64,000 bases of DNA from Geobacter sp. (GTDB lineage Bacteria; Desulfobacterota; Desulfuromonadia; Geobacterales; Geobacteraceae): contig POSG01000002.1 of the NCBI GenBank assembly GCA_003314535.1, positions 310,001 to 374,000 on the forward strand, written 5' to 3'. The position numbers were made by a program, and so were the translations under genes. The notes beneath the pieces are model-generated. The model made no database searches and was not told the origin of the DNA. It was given only the letters and a program-made list of their open reading frames with translations. Shown in pieces: positions 44,110 to 55,128 of the stretch (its first letter is position 1; every line of letters begins with the position of its first letter).

Positions 44110-46686
44110 GTGATAAAGCCCCAAAGGACACCCATTTGCATTGCCTTTATCTATGCGCTTCTCGGAGCGGCGTGGATATATTATTCCGACAGCATGGTCG
44201 GTATTTTCACCGACAGCAAATCCCAGATGGCAACCTGGTCCATGTACAAGGGCCTCGCATACGTCATAGTGACATCTGCCCTCCTGTTCTGGCTTGTACG
44301 CCGCCACACCTCAAAACTGCTTTCCGCGCAAAATGCCCTGGAAGTTGAAAACAAGGAGTGCATGCTGGCGCGCTCATCTCTCGCGCAGTCCGAGGAACAG
44401 TTTCGCCAGATGTTCGAGAAACACCGCGCGATCATGTATCTCGTCAATACGGAAACCCTTGCCGTATACGACTCCAACGAAGCTGCACGCCAGTTTTACG
44501 GGTATTCGCAGCGGGAGTTCGAACACCTGAAGCTAAGCGATCTCAGCATTCAGCCAGAGAATGAAATCAGAAACGGCTTGAACGGATTGTCCGATCAGGT
44601 CAACAACTATTACATTTCCAAACACCGCCTGCGAAATGGAGACGTCAGGGATGTTGAAATTTACTGCACCCCGATTATCCATAGGGGCCGGCAATTCTTT
44701 TTTTCCATAGTGCATGACATAAGCGAGCGCATCAAAGCACAGGAAGCACTCAGAATATCTGAAGACAATTACCGTACCATATTCGACTCTGTTACCGACG
44801 CCATTTTCATTCATGACATGGAAACGGGCAGGATCCTCGAAATCAACTCGATGGCCTGTGAAATGTTCGGTTACCTGCGGGACGACTTCCCCGTGCTTGC
44901 TCCAGAAATGACAAGCGCTATGGATTCTCCGTTTGACCATGAGGAAGCGCTTCGCAGGGTTCGCGAAGCAGCAGACGGCAAACCCCAGTGCTTTGAATGG
45001 AAAGCGCGCCACAGGGACGGCCATGTCTTCATTGTGGAAGTTAACCTGAAAAAGGTTGAGCTCCGGGAGAAAAACCGGTTACTTGCCGTAGTTCGTGACA
45101 TCACCGAAAGCAAGAAGACCGAAGACGCGCTCCGTGAAAGCGAAGCGCGCTTTCGCTCACTTGTCGAAGCCACCTCCGACTGGATCTGGGAAGTGGATTC
45201 AACTTTCAGGTTCACGTATGCAAGCCCCAAGGTAAAGGATCTGCTCGGCTTCAAGCCGGAGGAAATCATAGGCAAAACCCTATTTGACTTCATTATCGAG
45301 GAAGACAGGGAAAAAACGAGAGAAATTGTCTCCGCGGCAAGGGATTCCAGGCGACCTTTCCCGACCGTTACAAGCAGAAACCTGCACCGGAATGGACGGA
45401 TCATCGTGCTGGAGACGGGTGGAGTGCCAATCTTCGACGCCAAAGGCGATTTCATGGGTTATCGGGGCATCGTGCGCAACATAACCGATCGCAAGCGCCT
45501 GGAAGAGCAGCTTCTGCAAGCGCAGAAAATGGAAGCCATCGGCCAGTTGGCCGGTGGAATTGCCCATGACTTCAACAATATTCTCACTGCAATCGCAGGC
45601 TATGTGTACATCCTGAACATGAAAGTGGAAAATGAAGAACTCAGAACGCATGTAGACCAGATACGGCTCGCTTCCGAACGGGCTGCCGCGCTCACTGACA
45701 GCCTGCTTGCGTTCAGCAGGAAACAAATCATATGTTTTCAGCCACTTAACATCAACACTGTCTTGAAAAAAGCCGAGAAATTCCTTTCCAGGCTGATTCG
45801 CGAAGATATCGAGATAAGGATGGAGCTTTGCCCCGAAGAACTCGTCATACTCGGTGATGAGACCAAACTCGAACAAATTGTCATCAACCTGGTGACAAAT
45901 GCACGCGATGCCATGCCACGAGGTGGAATCCTTACTGTTTCCACTGAGCGGAAACACATGGATACAGGTCTGGGCCAATCAGCCACAGTTGACAAAGGAA
46001 TCGACTACCTTCTGCTTTCGGTTTCCGATACCGGCACCGGCATAGATGAAAAGACACGGGACAGGATCTTCGAACCTTTCTTCACCACCAAGGAAGTCGG
46101 CAAAGGAACCGGTCTCGGTCTTGCAATCGTCTATGAGATAATAAGGCAATTGAACGGCTATGTCGATATCAGCAGCGAACAGGGTCTGGGCACTTCAATC
46201 AGAATTTATCTCCCGCTTGTCGAGGAGTCTTCCAAAGGATCGGCTTACATCCAGCTTGCGACGCCGGAGAGAGGAGCTGAAACGATCCTGCTCGCCGAAG
46301 ACGATCCCGATGCACGCCGGTTCATAAAAACTGTACTGGAGGAATTCGGTTATACCGTGATCGAAGCTTTTGACGGAAAGGATGTCGTTGAAAAGTTCGC
46401 AGCTAATTCCGAGCGTATCCAGTGCGTCATCCTGGATATTATCATGCCCAAGCAGAACGGCAGGGATGCGCACAACGAAATAATCAAGATCCGTCCCGAC
46501 GTCGAGACGCTTTTTCTAAGCGGTTACACCGGAGAGTTTCTAAACAGTGAGGGCATTCTTGAAGAAGGGTTGCATTTCCTTCCGAAACCCGTAGCTCCCT
46601 GGCTTCTGTTGGAAAAAGTGCGCGAACTGCTGCAGAGCAACAACCGCCGGCAACCTTCCACACGTCAGTTCAGGCATGATTCCTGA
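44110..46686 (+). CDS. membrane-bound hybrid histidine kinase with three PAS domains
   Basis: 858 residues from GTG 44110 (AAGGTG seven bases upstream). Two membrane helices (about 10-27 and 48-64) enclose only a short loop, so no large periplasmic sensor. Three PAS domains follow (about 96-220, 226-345, 348-468), then HisKA with H486 (GGIAHDFNN), HATPase_c ([20 protein letters not shown]), and a C-terminal receiver with D776 ([10 protein letters not shown]). Signal is likely cytosolic. It ends 17 bases inside the convergent DUF523 gene. Confidence 0.9.
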   Translation: MIKPQRTPICIAFIYALLGAAWIYYSDSMVGIFTDSKSQMATWSMYKGLAYVIVTSALLFWLVRRHTSKLLSAQNALEVENKECMLARSSLAQSEEQFRQMFEKHRAIMYLVNTETLAVYDSNEAARQFYGYSQREFEHLKLSDLSIQPENEIRNGLNGLSDQVNNYYISKHRLRNGDVRDVEIYCTPIIHRGRQFFFSIVHDISERIKAQEALRISEDNYRTIFDSVTDAIFIHDMETGRILEINSMACEMFGYLRDDFPVLAPEMTSAMDSPFDHEEALRRVREAADGKPQCFEWKARHRDGHVFIVEVNLKKVELREKNRLLAVVRDITESKKTEDALRESEARFRSLVEATSDWIWEVDSTFRFTYASPKVKDLLGFKPEEIIGKTLFDFIIEEDREKTREIVSAARDSRRPFPTVTSRNLHRNGRIIVLETGGVPIFDAKGDFMGYRGIVRNITDRKRLEEQLLQAQKMEAIGQLAGGIAHDFNNILTAIAGYVYILNMKVENEELRTHVDQIRLASERAAALTDSLLAFSRKQIICFQPLNINTVLKKAEKFLSRLIREDIEIRMELCPEELVILGDETKLEQIVINLVTNARDAMPRGGILTVSTERKHMDTGLGQSATVDKGIDYLLLSVSDTGTGIDEKTRDRIFEPFFTTKEVGKGTGLGLAIVYEIIRQLNGYVDISSEQGLGTSIRIYLPLVEESSKGSAYIQLATPERGAETILLAEDDPDARRFIKTVLEEFGYTVIEAFDGKDVVEKFAANSERIQCVILDIIMPKQNGRDAHNEIIKIRPDVETLFLSGYTGEFLNSEGILEEGLHFLPKPVAPWLLLEKVRELLQSNNRRQPSTRQFRHDS

Positions 46687-47617
46687 GCATTAGCTCGCTC
46701 GGATACGGCTCAAGATAAGTCTGTCTCGCCAGGTATTCCCGACCGAATTTGCGGATATAATGCTTAAGCATCGTTACCGGCACTATCAACGGTAGCATGC
46801 TCTCGCCGTATCGGCGGATTATTTCCAGCAACTCCTGCTTGTCCGCCGTCGCCAAATCTTTCTTGAAGTATCCCATGACATGGTACAGCACGTTGCAGTT
46901 CTTCCTCACCGTGCTCTGCATGGACAATGCTTTCATGAACAATTCAAGGTAGCTGTTCAATATGCTGTCTAGATCTGTTCCTTTCCCTCCTGCCACGAGC
47001 CTTCCCATTTCCCGGTAAATTGCCGGCGAATGGGCCATGATCTGAAGCTTGTGACAAGCGTGGAACCCGACCAGCCCGCCAAGCCCCCCTGCCTCCTTTG
47101 CAAACGACTTCCACCTCCGGTATGCAAATACCCGTTCAATGAAATTTCCACGAAGATCCATGTCGTAGAGACGCCCCTCTTCCTCAACCGGCAGGTACGG
47201 AAAGCGTTTTGCGACCGCGGCAGCGAACAGGCCGCGTCCTCTACTGACAGGGACACCCGAACCGTAGACCTTGACGCGAAACAGCCCGGAACTCGGTGAA
47301 CCTTTCTTGAAGATGAAACCGCACAGGTCCGCGCCTGCCAGTTCCTCAACTTTCCCGGTACAGTAATCGATCATCTTCTCCGTCAGGTCGATGCGGGACC
47401 TGCCGGTTACGAGGCGGGGCTCCGCCGGGTTTCCCTCGAGGCGCATTGCCTCGCGAGGGACGGGAAGCCCGCATCCGACCTCGGGGCAGACCGGTATGAA
47501 ATTGAAGAAGCGTCCCAAGGTGTCAGTAATATAGCGGTCATGCTTGTGCCCCCCATCATAGCGGACCTTCTCGCCGAGCAGGCAGGAACTGACACCGATG
47601 TTCACGTTATCGGGCAT
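46670..47617 (-). CDS. DUF523/DUF1722 protein
   Basis: 315 residues: DUF523 at the start (about 6-150, SSCLLGEKVRYDGGHK, PEVGCGLPVPREAMRLEG, SPSSG) followed by DUF1722 (about 160-310). The DUF523 part has several conserved cysteines. The fused form is known from 2-thiouracil desulfidase work on related proteins (TudS-type DUF523), so sulfur chemistry on thio-uracils is possible but not shown here. ATG 47617 behind GAGG is chosen; an ATG at 47632 would overlap the clpB stop by four bases. Confidence 0.82.
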   Translation of the reverse strand: MPDNVNIGVSSCLLGEKVRYDGGHKHDRYITDTLGRFFNFIPVCPEVGCGLPVPREAMRLEGNPAEPRLVTGRSRIDLTEKMIDYCTGKVEELAGADLCGFIFKKGSPSSGLFRVKVYGSGVPVSRGRGLFAAAVAKRFPYLPVEEEGRLYDMDLRGNFIERVFAYRRWKSFAKEAGGLGGLVGFHACHKLQIMAHSPAIYREMGRLVAGGKGTDLDSILNSYLELFMKALSMQSTVRKNCNVLYHVMGYFKKDLATADKQELLEIIRRYGESMLPLIVPVTMLKHYIRKFGREYLARQTYLEPYPSELMLRNHA

Positions 47618-47628
47618 TGGGCACGACC

Positions 47629-50223
47629 TCATTTTTTCCGAATGACCAGACCTTCACCGGTAATCGACAAATCGACCAGAACCGTATCGCCCTCTCCGAA
47701 CCTGCCTTCCAGGAGCATGAGGGCAAGCGGATCCTGTACCCGCCGCTGAAGCGTCCTTTTGAGCGGACGTGCGCCGTAGGAGGGGTCATACCCTTCCTGG
47801 GCAATGAATTCACGGGCCTTATCGCTTATCTCAAGGGTAAGCCGCCGTTCGGAGAGGCGTTCCTGCAGCGCCTTGATCTGGATCCCCACAATCTTCTTTA
47901 TCTGATCCAGCGGCAGTGCGTGATAGATGACCACCTCGTCCACGCGGTTGAGAAACTCTGGCTTGAAGCTCTCCTTCAACGTTTCCATCACCATGCTCCG
48001 CATGCGGCCGTAATCGGAGGCCCCGTACTGCTGGATCCACTGTGATCCCAGGTTGCTCGTCATGATGATTACCGTGTTGCGGAAATCCACAGTTCGCCCC
48101 TGGCCGTCGGTGAGCCTTCCGTCGTCAAGAACCTGGAGCAGGACATTGAACACTTCCGGATGAGCCTTTTCAATCTCGTCGAAGAGAACGATGCTGTAGG
48201 GACGGCGCCGCACCGCTTCAGTGAGCTGCCCTCCCTCTTCATAGCCCACGTAGCCCGGTGGTGCGCCGATGAGTCTCGCGACCGTGTGCTTCTCCTGGTA
48301 CTCGCTCATGTCGATGCGTACTATTGCCTGGTCGTCGTCGAACAGGAACTCGGCAAGGGCCTTGGCGGTTTCTGTCTTGCCCACACCGGTCGGACCCAGG
48401 AAAATGAAAGACCCGATGGGACGATTCGGGTCGGAAAGGCCTGACCGGGCGCGCCGCACTGCATTGGCCACCAGCAGCAGGGCATCATCCTGCCCCACTA
48501 CCCTTGACTTGAGGCGATCCTCCATACTCACCAGCTTGGATGACTCGCTCTCCTGGAGGCGCGATACCGGGATGCCGGTCCACTTGGCCACTACTTCTGC
48601 AACCATGTCGCCGTCCACCTCCTCGGCGAGCATCTTGCCTTCCCGCTGAACCTGTTCCAGCTCAAGGTTCTTCTCCGACATTTCCTTTTCGACAGCCGGG
48701 ATCTCACCGTAGCGGATTTCCGCGGTACGGCCCAGGTTTCCCTCTCGTTCCATGCGTTGGGCTTCGGTTTTCTTTTCCTCCAATTGGTTTTTCAGGTCGC
48801 GCAGCGATTTTATGATCTCCTTTTCCCGCTGCCAGTGAACCTTGAGCTTGGCGGATTCCGATTTCAGGTCTTCAAGTTCGTCGGCAAGCTTGCGAAGACG
48901 CTCCTGCGAGGATGGGTCGTGCTCCTTGAGAAGCGCCTGCTTTTCGATTTCCATCTGTATGATCCTTCGCTCGATCTCGTCGATCTCGGTCGGCATGGAG
49001 TCGATCTCGATCCTGAGCCGCGACGCAGCTTCGTCGATCAGGTCGATGGCCTTGTCCGGAAGGAAACGGTCGGTGATATAACGATCAGACAGCGTTGCAG
49101 CAGCCACGATGGCGCTGTCCTGGATGCGGATCCCGTGGTAGACCTCGTACTTCTCCTTGAGGCCCCTCAGGATTGAAATAGTGTCCTCCACGCTGGGCTC
49201 ACCGGTGAAAACCTGCTGGAATCGGCGCTCGAGAGCTGCGTCTTTTTCCACGTGCTTGCGGAACTCGTTCAGGGTGGTCGCGCCGATGCAGTGGAGCTCT
49301 CCCCGGGCAAGGGCCGGCTTCAGGAGATTCGAAGCATCCATTGCCCCTTCCGCGGCGCCTGCGCCAACCAGGGTGTGGAGTTCGTCGATGAACAGGATGA
49401 TGTTCCCCTCTGACTTGGTCACCTCCTTGATGACCGCCTTGAGTCGCTCTTCGAACTCGCCGCGGAACTTGGTGCCTGCAATGAGCGCTCCCATGTCAAG
49501 TGCAACGATTCGCTTGTTCTTCAGCGTCTCCGGCACATCGCCGGAGATTATTCGCTGTGCCAGGCCCTCCACGATAGCGGTTTTTCCCACGCCGGGTTCA
49601 CCGATGAGCACCGGGTTGTTCTTGGTCCTGCGGGAGAGCACCTGGATCACGCGCCGGATCTCGTCGTCACGTCCAATGACCGGGTCCAGTTTTCCCTTTC
49701 GGGCGGCATCGGTCAGGTCGCGGCTGTATTTGGCCAGAGCCTGGTATTTTTCCTCCGGATTCTGGTCGGTCACCCGCTCGTCGCCGCGCAGGTCCTTGAG
49801 CGCTGCCAGAACAGAGTCACGCGATACTCCGTTGTCGATCAGTATTGACGATGCCCTGCTGCCCTTTTCCTCGATAAGCCCCAGGAGAAGGTGCTCGGTG
49901 GAAACGAACTCGTCGTTCATGGCCTCGGACTCGCGCTGTGCCGCATCCAGGGCATGGTGCAGGGTAGATGACAGATAGACCTGCACCCCTGAGCCGGTAG
50001 CCTGGGGCAGCTTCTTCAGCGCCTCCTCAGTTTTTGAGCGCACATGCTGCGCATTGGCCCCTATCTTCTGCAGGATCGAGCCGGTCAAGCCACCTTCCTG
50101 GTCAAGCAAGGCCAGGAGAAGGTGTTCAGGCTCGATCGAACCGTTCTGTCGGGACGCGGCCAGCTGCTGCGCGGAACCCAAAGCTTCCTGGGTTTTTATG
50201 GTCATTTTTTCCGGTCGTATCAT
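47629..50223 (-). CDS. clpB: ATP-dependent disaggregase ClpB
   Basis: Heat-shock AAA+ hexamer that pulls apart aggregated proteins with DnaK. The 864 residues have the Clp N-domain (1-145), first AAA (Walker [10 protein letters not shown]), the long M-domain coiled coil (about 400-530), second AAA ([12 protein letters not shown]) and the C-terminal helix. Full length, no lesion. The minus strand upstream carries TTGACA at 50290-50285, with only a weak -10, so its promoter is unclear. Confidence 0.97.
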   Translation of the reverse strand: MIRPEKMTIKTQEALGSAQQLAASRQNGSIEPEHLLLALLDQEGGLTGSILQKIGANAQHVRSKTEEALKKLPQATGSGVQVYLSSTLHHALDAAQRESEAMNDEFVSTEHLLLGLIEEKGSRASSILIDNGVSRDSVLAALKDLRGDERVTDQNPEEKYQALAKYSRDLTDAARKGKLDPVIGRDDEIRRVIQVLSRRTKNNPVLIGEPGVGKTAIVEGLAQRIISGDVPETLKNKRIVALDMGALIAGTKFRGEFEERLKAVIKEVTKSEGNIILFIDELHTLVGAGAAEGAMDASNLLKPALARGELHCIGATTLNEFRKHVEKDAALERRFQQVFTGEPSVEDTISILRGLKEKYEVYHGIRIQDSAIVAAATLSDRYITDRFLPDKAIDLIDEAASRLRIEIDSMPTEIDEIERRIIQMEIEKQALLKEHDPSSQERLRKLADELEDLKSESAKLKVHWQREKEIIKSLRDLKNQLEEKKTEAQRMEREGNLGRTAEIRYGEIPAVEKEMSEKNLELEQVQREGKMLAEEVDGDMVAEVVAKWTGIPVSRLQESESSKLVSMEDRLKSRVVGQDDALLLVANAVRRARSGLSDPNRPIGSFIFLGPTGVGKTETAKALAEFLFDDDQAIVRIDMSEYQEKHTVARLIGAPPGYVGYEEGGQLTEAVRRRPYSIVLFDEIEKAHPEVFNVLLQVLDDGRLTDGQGRTVDFRNTVIIMTSNLGSQWIQQYGASDYGRMRSMVMETLKESFKPEFLNRVDEVVIYHALPLDQIKKIVGIQIKALQERLSERRLTLEISDKAREFIAQEGYDPSYGARPLKRTLQRRVQDPLALMLLEGRFGEGDTVLVDLSITGEGLVIRKK

Positions 50224-50330
50224 TATAGATGCTCCCCTTTCACTACATCATGTTACTGAAAGGATATGCATTGCACTGCCGGACTGTCAAGGAAGGAAAG
50301 AAAAGCAATCACGACAACAGCTACAAGCTG

Positions 50331-51461
50331 CTAATCGAGGAGCCTGCCTTTGTCCAATATCAGATCTGTGGAACCGTCAGGCATTTGTGCCCTGACTGTG
50401 GGCCCATAGAACACGAAATCCTCGTGGAACGGCGTGGTTACCGCCCCGCCGAAGCTTGAATTGTCCCCCAGAGCGATATGTATGGTGCCGAGGATCTTTT
50501 CAGCTTCCAGGATATTGTCCGGCCTTGTCGCCTGATCGTTCGTCCCGATACCAAGTTCGGCGATATTCCTGTTCAGGGCATTCTGAATGAATTTATCCTC
50601 CAGATAAAGACGGTACGGTTCATCACCCCTGATTTCAGTCACCATGCCGTCTTCCACCACCAGTTCAATCGGAGCGGGCAGCTTGCGTGTGGGCGCAAAT
50701 TCCAGCACCATCGTTCCGGAACTTCTTCCTTCGACAGGCGCCAGGTAAACCTCACCGGCAGGAAGGTTGCCGAAACATCCCGGTTCGGTCAGCATTCCGT
50801 CATCGGCCGACGCAACCCTCCCCTTTTTTTCAAAATTCATCCTGGTCCCGTTCGCCGTCTCAACCAGGATACTGTCAGCGCGATTCACCCTGGCCGCAAG
50901 CCTTCCCGTTCTTTCAGCCAATGCATTCCAATCGACCCGCATTGAAGTGAAGAACATCTCCGGATCAAAATGTGGCAGACTGGCGAAGCGTCCCCCAGCC
51001 TTGTTGACAAGCGACCGAAACCGCGTATGGCTCGTGGAGTTGTTGGACATGGCCACCACCACGTCAACAACCGACTCCCTGGATTCCATCACTATCTCCT
51101 CTGCACGCGCGACCTGGTTCGGGCCTGCTTTCTTGGCAATGAGTGCTTCAAGAATCCCTTCGGATATAAGCAAATCGACAATTGAATGACCAAAAGACGC
51201 TCGCCACAGGATCTCGGGCGGCTCCGCTCCCGAGGCGGAAGTGGACGGAAAAGAGACGAAACTTCCGGAACCGTAAGAGAGTTCCGAAAACAGGGCTGCA
51301 TCACGAGCAGCCTGATAAAGCCTCTTGCGCCGATCCGCATCAATTGTTGACAGAGCCTCATCAGAACGGACAGTATCGCTGAAGACCAGTATCCGTTCCC
51401 CTTTCCTGACCCCCATATTTTTCTCGAACAAAGAAGCAAAAGCCTGTTCAAGTGTAAACAT
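50331..51461 (-). CDS. M29-family aminopeptidase
   Basis: 376 residues from ATG 51461, with GGGAGG just upstream. Signature regions of the AmpS/T metallopeptidase family are visible: GNLPAGEVYLAPVEG, NRNIAELGIGTNDQA and GTIHIALGDNSSFGG, with the metal ligands (E in PAGEVY, H in TIHIALG, H in TPFHEDF). Predicted two-metal exopeptidase in the cytosol. It reads toward clpB with a 107-base gap. Confidence 0.85.
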   Translation of the reverse strand: MFTLEQAFASLFEKNMGVRKGERILVFSDTVRSDEALSTIDADRRKRLYQAARDAALFSELSYGSGSFVSFPSTSASGAEPPEILWRASFGHSIVDLLISEGILEALIAKKAGPNQVARAEEIVMESRESVVDVVVAMSNNSTSHTRFRSLVNKAGGRFASLPHFDPEMFFTSMRVDWNALAERTGRLAARVNRADSILVETANGTRMNFEKKGRVASADDGMLTEPGCFGNLPAGEVYLAPVEGRSSGTMVLEFAPTRKLPAPIELVVEDGMVTEIRGDEPYRLYLEDKFIQNALNRNIAELGIGTNDQATRPDNILEAEKILGTIHIALGDNSSFGGAVTTPFHEDFVFYGPTVRAQMPDGSTDLILDKGRLLD

Positions 51462-51530
51462 TTCCAACCTCCCTTTGTTCAGGTGCCACTGTTTCCGAGA
51501 ACGCAAAACATCGCGTTTGGGAATGAAAAT

Positions 51531-51561
51531 TTGACACGAGCAGGTGTTCCTATGCTAGAAT
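51531..51561 (+). promoter_or_regulatory. candidate promoter of the DAHP synthase gene
   Basis: TTGACA (51531-51536) and TAGAAT (51556-51561) with a long, 19-base spacer. The first would-be mRNA base is about 100 bases before the ATG. Confidence 0.35.
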
Positions 51562-51670
51562 CAAAACCCAAGCTGCAACAAATACTTTACTGCCTGTTCT
51601 ATCTGCTGTTCAAGGATAAAAGGCATTATATTCTCTGTGGTATCAGACAGGACAAGGAATAAAGCTGATC

Positions 51671-52750
51671 ATGATCAAGACCAACAACCTGAAAATCAGG
51701 AGTATAACCCCGATAATCGCCCCCATCGACCTGAGGCAGGTGTTTCCCGTTTCCGATGAAGACGGTGAATTCATCAACCTCAGCCGCCTGCATATTAAGA
51801 ACATCCTCCGGGGACTGGATTCCAGGCTTATGGTAGTAGTCGGACCATGCTCCATCCACGATCCGGCAGCCGCCATCGAGTATGCGAGGAGGCTTGCCCG
51901 GTTAGCTGAAGAACTTTCTGATCAACTCTTTATCGTCATGCGCGTCTACTTCGAAAAGCCAAGGACTACCATCGGCTGGAAGGGCCTGATAAACGACCCG
52001 GACATGAACGGCTCGCATTTGATATCAAAAGGTCTGGGTATCGCCAGGAACCTTCTCTGCACCTTGACAGGCATGAAACTTCCCGTCGCCACCGAGATGC
52101 TGGACCCCATCACTCCTGAATACCTCGCCGACCTGCTTTGCTGGGGAGCGATAGGAGCCCGTACCACTGAATCACAGACTCACCGCGAAATGGCAAGCGG
52201 TCTGTCCTTCCCCGTAGGATTCAAGAACGGTACCGACGGAAATCTTCAGATCGCCATCGATGCAATGAAATCGGCACTTCATTCCCACTGCTTTCTGGGA
52301 ATCAACAAGGAGGGCAAAAGCGCAATCATTCAGACGACCGGAAATCCGGACGTCCATATTGTCCTTCGCGGCGGATCGAAAAAAGTGAACTATCTGCCCG
52401 AAGACATCCGCAGAGCCTCCGAGATGATGGAAAAAGCCAACCTCCTGCCCAGCATCATGGTTGACTGCAGTCACGGGAATTCCGAGAAAAACCACGAAAA
52501 GCAACCGTTTGTTCTGCAACAGGTCGTGGAGCAGATAGCCGCGGGCCAGGGGAAGATCTCAGGAGTCATGATCGAAAGCAATCTGGAAGCGGGAAACCAG
52601 CCCATACCCGCAGACCTTTGCCGGTTGCGTTATGGCGTTTCCATTACTGATAAATGTATCGACTGGAAAACAACTGAGGAAATACTCAGGCAAGCACATG
52701 ATCGTCTCAAATCCTGCGGGGGAAGGCCCTCAAACGACGCAAACCACTGA
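51671..52750 (+). CDS. aroF: 3-deoxy-7-phosphoheptulonate synthase (type I)
   Basis: First step of aromatic amino acid synthesis, from PEP and erythrose 4-phosphate. 359 residues with VVVGPCSIHDP (PEP/phosphate binding), RVYFEKPRTTIGWKG, TTESQTHRE (metal and substrate loop) and SIMVDCSHGNSEK. Belongs to the E. coli AroF/G/H group, so feedback inhibition by an aromatic amino acid is likely; which one cannot be told. Confidence 0.93.
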   Translation: MIKTNNLKIRSITPIIAPIDLRQVFPVSDEDGEFINLSRLHIKNILRGLDSRLMVVVGPCSIHDPAAAIEYARRLARLAEELSDQLFIVMRVYFEKPRTTIGWKGLINDPDMNGSHLISKGLGIARNLLCTLTGMKLPVATEMLDPITPEYLADLLCWGAIGARTTESQTHREMASGLSFPVGFKNGTDGNLQIAIDAMKSALHSHCFLGINKEGKSAIIQTTGNPDVHIVLRGGSKKVNYLPEDIRRASEMMEKANLLPSIMVDCSHGNSEKNHEKQPFVLQQVVEQIAAGQGKISGVMIESNLEAGNQPIPADLCRLRYGVSITDKCIDWKTTEEILRQAHDRLKSCGGRPSNDANH

Positions 52751-52805
52751 GATTGGTTCCTGCCGCACAGGATGAGAATACCGGATGATTGCTCCTCCAT
52801 CCGGA

Positions 52806-53018
52806 TCAGCCCCCCAATCTGCGCATGGCATCATGAACATTTTTTCTTCGGTCCCTTCCATGGCACTTTATTCTTCTGATTGGATCGATGCCCACCCGCA
52901 CCCATCCATCGGCACGCATGAATGATTTTATCCTGCCGGACGCTATGAGCGAATCAAGTCTGCTGACTGCAACAGAGCCCATGGACCCATCGTCATATAC
53001 GACCATTATCTCCCGCAT
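52806..53018 (-). CDS. small orphan protein, paralogue A
   Basis: 70 residues from ATG 53018, with GGAGGG four bases upstream. Pattern: an N-terminal strand (MREIMVVYDDGSMG), then LDSLIASGRIKSFMRADGWV, GIDPIRR, and a basic tail (CHGRDRRKN). It aligns with the 56910-57119 protein: both have I-x-S/E-G-K/R-I-x-x-F-x-R-x-DGWV-x-VG-(I/V)D-x-IR and a closing ERR/DRR. This looks like a lineage-specific small family. Function unknown. Confidence 0.7.
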   Translation of the reverse strand: MREIMVVYDDGSMGSVAVSRLDSLIASGRIKSFMRADGWVRVGIDPIRRIKCHGRDRRKNVHDAMRRLGG

Positions 53019-53078
53019 ATTTCCCTCCGGCAAATTGCATGCCGCAAATTTTCCATGACGGTGTCATACAGCTTCGAT

Positions 53079-53117
53079 TGCAATAGGCATGTCAGTTTAC
53101 ATGCAAGAAATGTGCAA
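53079..53117 (-). promoter_or_regulatory. two overlapping-class sigma-54-like sites upstream of paralogue A
   Basis: Minus strand at 53094-53079 reads tgacatgcctattgca and at 53117-53102 reads ttgcacatttcttgca. Both have the -12 TTGC and the 10-base spacing of TGGCAC-N5-TTGC, but each lacks one G of the -24 GG pair. Either could drive paralogue A with a 50- to 75-base leader. The 53019-53311 gap holds nothing else I recognise. Confidence 0.3.
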
Positions 53118-53311
53118 TCATTTCAACCAGCTAAAAAACATGCACTTTGTCGCGCCCTGGTATGACAAAAAACTGGAGTGATAATTTTCCCGACAGCCAT
53201 TGCCGCTCGTATCGTTCCGGATGTCTGCCAGGGGAACGGTCCTCCGGACAGGGAAAATTCACTGCAGGCATCTCTCAACCGTTATGTTGTCAAGTATATG
53301 CAGCACCAAAT

Positions 53312-53343
53312 AAAAAGGCTTACAGCAGTCACTGTAAGCCTTT
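53312..53343 (-). terminator. intrinsic terminator after tRNA-Arg
   Basis: A 12-bp stem (53314-53325 with 53332-53343, loop cagtca) followed on the minus strand by TTTTTA. It starts 9 bases after the tRNA 3' end. Confidence 0.85.
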
Positions 53344-53352
53344 GCATTTACT

Positions 53353-53429
53353 TGGCGTCCCCGAGACGATTCGAACGTCCGACCCCTTCCTTAGGAGGGA
53401 AGTGCTCTATCCAGCTGAGCTACGGGGAC
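53353..53429 (-). tRNA. tRNA-Arg(CCU)
   Basis: 77 bases including the encoded CCA. The minus strand begins GTCCCCGTAGCTCAGCTGGA; acceptor stem GTCCCCG pairs with CGGGGAC; the anticodon arm is CTTCC-CTCCTAA-GGAAG with anticodon CCT; the T arm has GGACGTTCGAATCGTC. Reads AGG codons. It stands alone with its own promoter and terminator. Confidence 0.96.
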
Positions 53430-53440
53430 ACAACTTGTTG

Positions 53441-53469
53441 TTTATATACCAGGTTGACGAGTTTGGCAA
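53441..53469 (-). promoter_or_regulatory. promoter of tRNA-Arg
   Basis: Minus strand TTGCCA (53469-53464), 17-base spacer, TATAAA (53446-53441), 12 bases before the tRNA 5' end. Confidence 0.65.
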
Positions 53470-53528
53470 GGAATTTTCAGGTTCAAAGCAATACTCTCGA
53501 TACTTTGGCGATCTTCCCCGTATCTGAA

Positions 53529-54044
53529 TCAGAAAGTGAGAAGAGAGAAAACCTTGTCATCCGGAAGACGTTTGCGTCCGTCAAGGAAGGAGAGCTCGGC
53601 CAGGAAGCAGCACTCTACTATTTCCCCGCCGAGTGCCCTGACCATCTCGACCACGGCTGAAATCGTACCGCCGGTAGCCAAAAGGTCGTCAGCTATCAAA
53701 ACCCTCTCGCCCTTCTTTATGGCGTCAGTATGTATCTCGAGACTATCAGTACCGTATTCCAGGTCGTAACTTCTCTTGTACGTTTCACCAGGAAGCTTGC
53801 CCGGCTTGCGGACCAGCACCACACCTGCACCGAGTTTATATGCCAGTGCAGCACCAATTACAAAACCGCGGGCTTCCACTCCTACGACCTTGTCGATCTT
53901 TTTCCCCACGTAGCGATGGGAAATAAGGTCAACCATTCTCTGGTATGACATGGCGTCCGCGAGCAACGTAGTGATATCTTTGAATATGATTCCCTTTTTC
54001 GGAAAATCGGGAATGTCCCTGATAATGTTTTTCAGATCTTCCAT
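53529..54044 (-). CDS. apt: adenine phosphoribosyltransferase
   Basis: Salvages adenine to AMP using PRPP. 171 residues from ATG 54044, with AGGAGA five bases upstream. The PRPP motif is [13 protein letters not shown] and the flexible loop is [20 protein letters not shown]. It starts 13 bases after the rpoS stop and is probably read with rpoS. Confidence 0.96.
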   Translation of the reverse strand: MEDLKNIIRDIPDFPKKGIIFKDITTLLADAMSYQRMVDLISHRYVGKKIDKVVGVEARGFVIGAALAYKLGAGVVLVRKPGKLPGETYKRSYDLEYGTDSLEIHTDAIKKGERVLIADDLLATGGTISAVVEMVRALGGEIVECCFLAELSFLDGRKRLPDDKVFSLLTF

Positions 54045-54057
54045 CCATGTCTCCTGA

Positions 54058-55023
54058 TCATTCATTTATGTCAACGGTTCCCCCTGCATCGCAGGCCTGC
54101 AGCATTTTTCGCAACTTATCCAGAGATTTCGCCTCAATCTGGCGAATCCGCTCTCTGGTTACCCCAAAGCTCCGCCCAATGGTGTCCAATGTCTGCGGCT
54201 CCTTGTCGTCCAGACCGAATCGCATGGTAATGATCCTCTGTTCGTTTTCGGAAAGGGTGGCCAACCACTGGGAAACCAGTTCGAACTTGTTGGTATCCTC
54301 GAGAAGAGTAGCCGGAGACAGGTTGGAGGTATCTTCAATGGTGTCGATGAGAAAATAATCGTTGTTCTCTCCCATCGGCATTTCAATCGAGTACGTTTTC
54401 TTGAGGAGCACCATGAGCCGCCGGACATACCCCGGATTGACATCCATTTGAGTCGCGACTTCCTTGATAGAGGGTTCACGGTTGAGAGCCTGTACCAGCT
54501 GCCTTGTGACCTTCAGCATACGGTTTATGTCATCGGAAACATGCACGGGAAGCCGGATAATCCTTGACTGGTTCACAAGAGCCCGCTCTATTGACTGCCT
54601 GATCCACCAGGTGGCATACGTGGAAAATCGGCATTCCTTGGAAAGCTTGAAGCGCTCAACAGCCTTTATGAGGCCGATATTCCCCTCTTCTATCAAATCT
54701 ATAAAAGGAAGCCCCCTGTTGATGTAGCGCTTGGCGATTTTGACAACCAGCCTCAGGTTGGATTCTATCATCCGGTCCCGGGCTTCCTTGTCCCCAAGGT
54801 CAATTCTGGCAGCCAGGCTCTTTTCCTCCTCAGGAGTCAGAAGCGATGTTTTCTGTATCTCCCTCAGATAATGCTTGATTGCATCGTCATAGTGCCCGTC
54901 ATATTGAACCTTGGCTTCTTCTCCCTCTTCGATCTCCAGCGCATCCGGTTCATCGTCAGGAGCATTATCAGTTTCCTCAATATTATCCGGTTCATCGGTG
55001 TCTTCAAGCAGTTTATCGCTCAC
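54058..55023 (-). CDS. rpoS: RNA polymerase sigma factor RpoS
   Basis: General-stress and stationary-phase sigma factor. Start is GTG 55023 (AAAAGGGG seven bases upstream). After an acidic N-terminus, the protein has region 1.2 ([21 protein letters not shown]), region 2 ([36 protein letters not shown]), region 3 and region 4 ([20 protein letters not shown]). 321 residues, shorter than primary sigma-70, as for RpoS. It lies after pcm (105-base gap), matching the surE-pcm-rpoS order known from other proteobacteria, but without nlpD. Confidence 0.9.
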   Translation of the reverse strand: MSDKLLEDTDEPDNIEETDNAPDDEPDALEIEEGEEAKVQYDGHYDDAIKHYLREIQKTSLLTPEEEKSLAARIDLGDKEARDRMIESNLRLVVKIAKRYINRGLPFIDLIEEGNIGLIKAVERFKLSKECRFSTYATWWIRQSIERALVNQSRIIRLPVHVSDDINRMLKVTRQLVQALNREPSIKEVATQMDVNPGYVRRLMVLLKKTYSIEMPMGENNDYFLIDTIEDTSNLSPATLLEDTNKFELVSQWLATLSENEQRIITMRFGLDDKEPQTLDTIGRSFGVTRERIRQIEAKSLDKLRKMLQACDAGGTVDINE

Positions 55024-55128
55024 AATTGAACCCCTTTTGGAATGATTGTCGACCACTTTTCTTCAGGAACGTCTAAACACATGAATCGTTCAATCTGACC
55101 CGATACCTGGAACAACGCATTTGAACCT

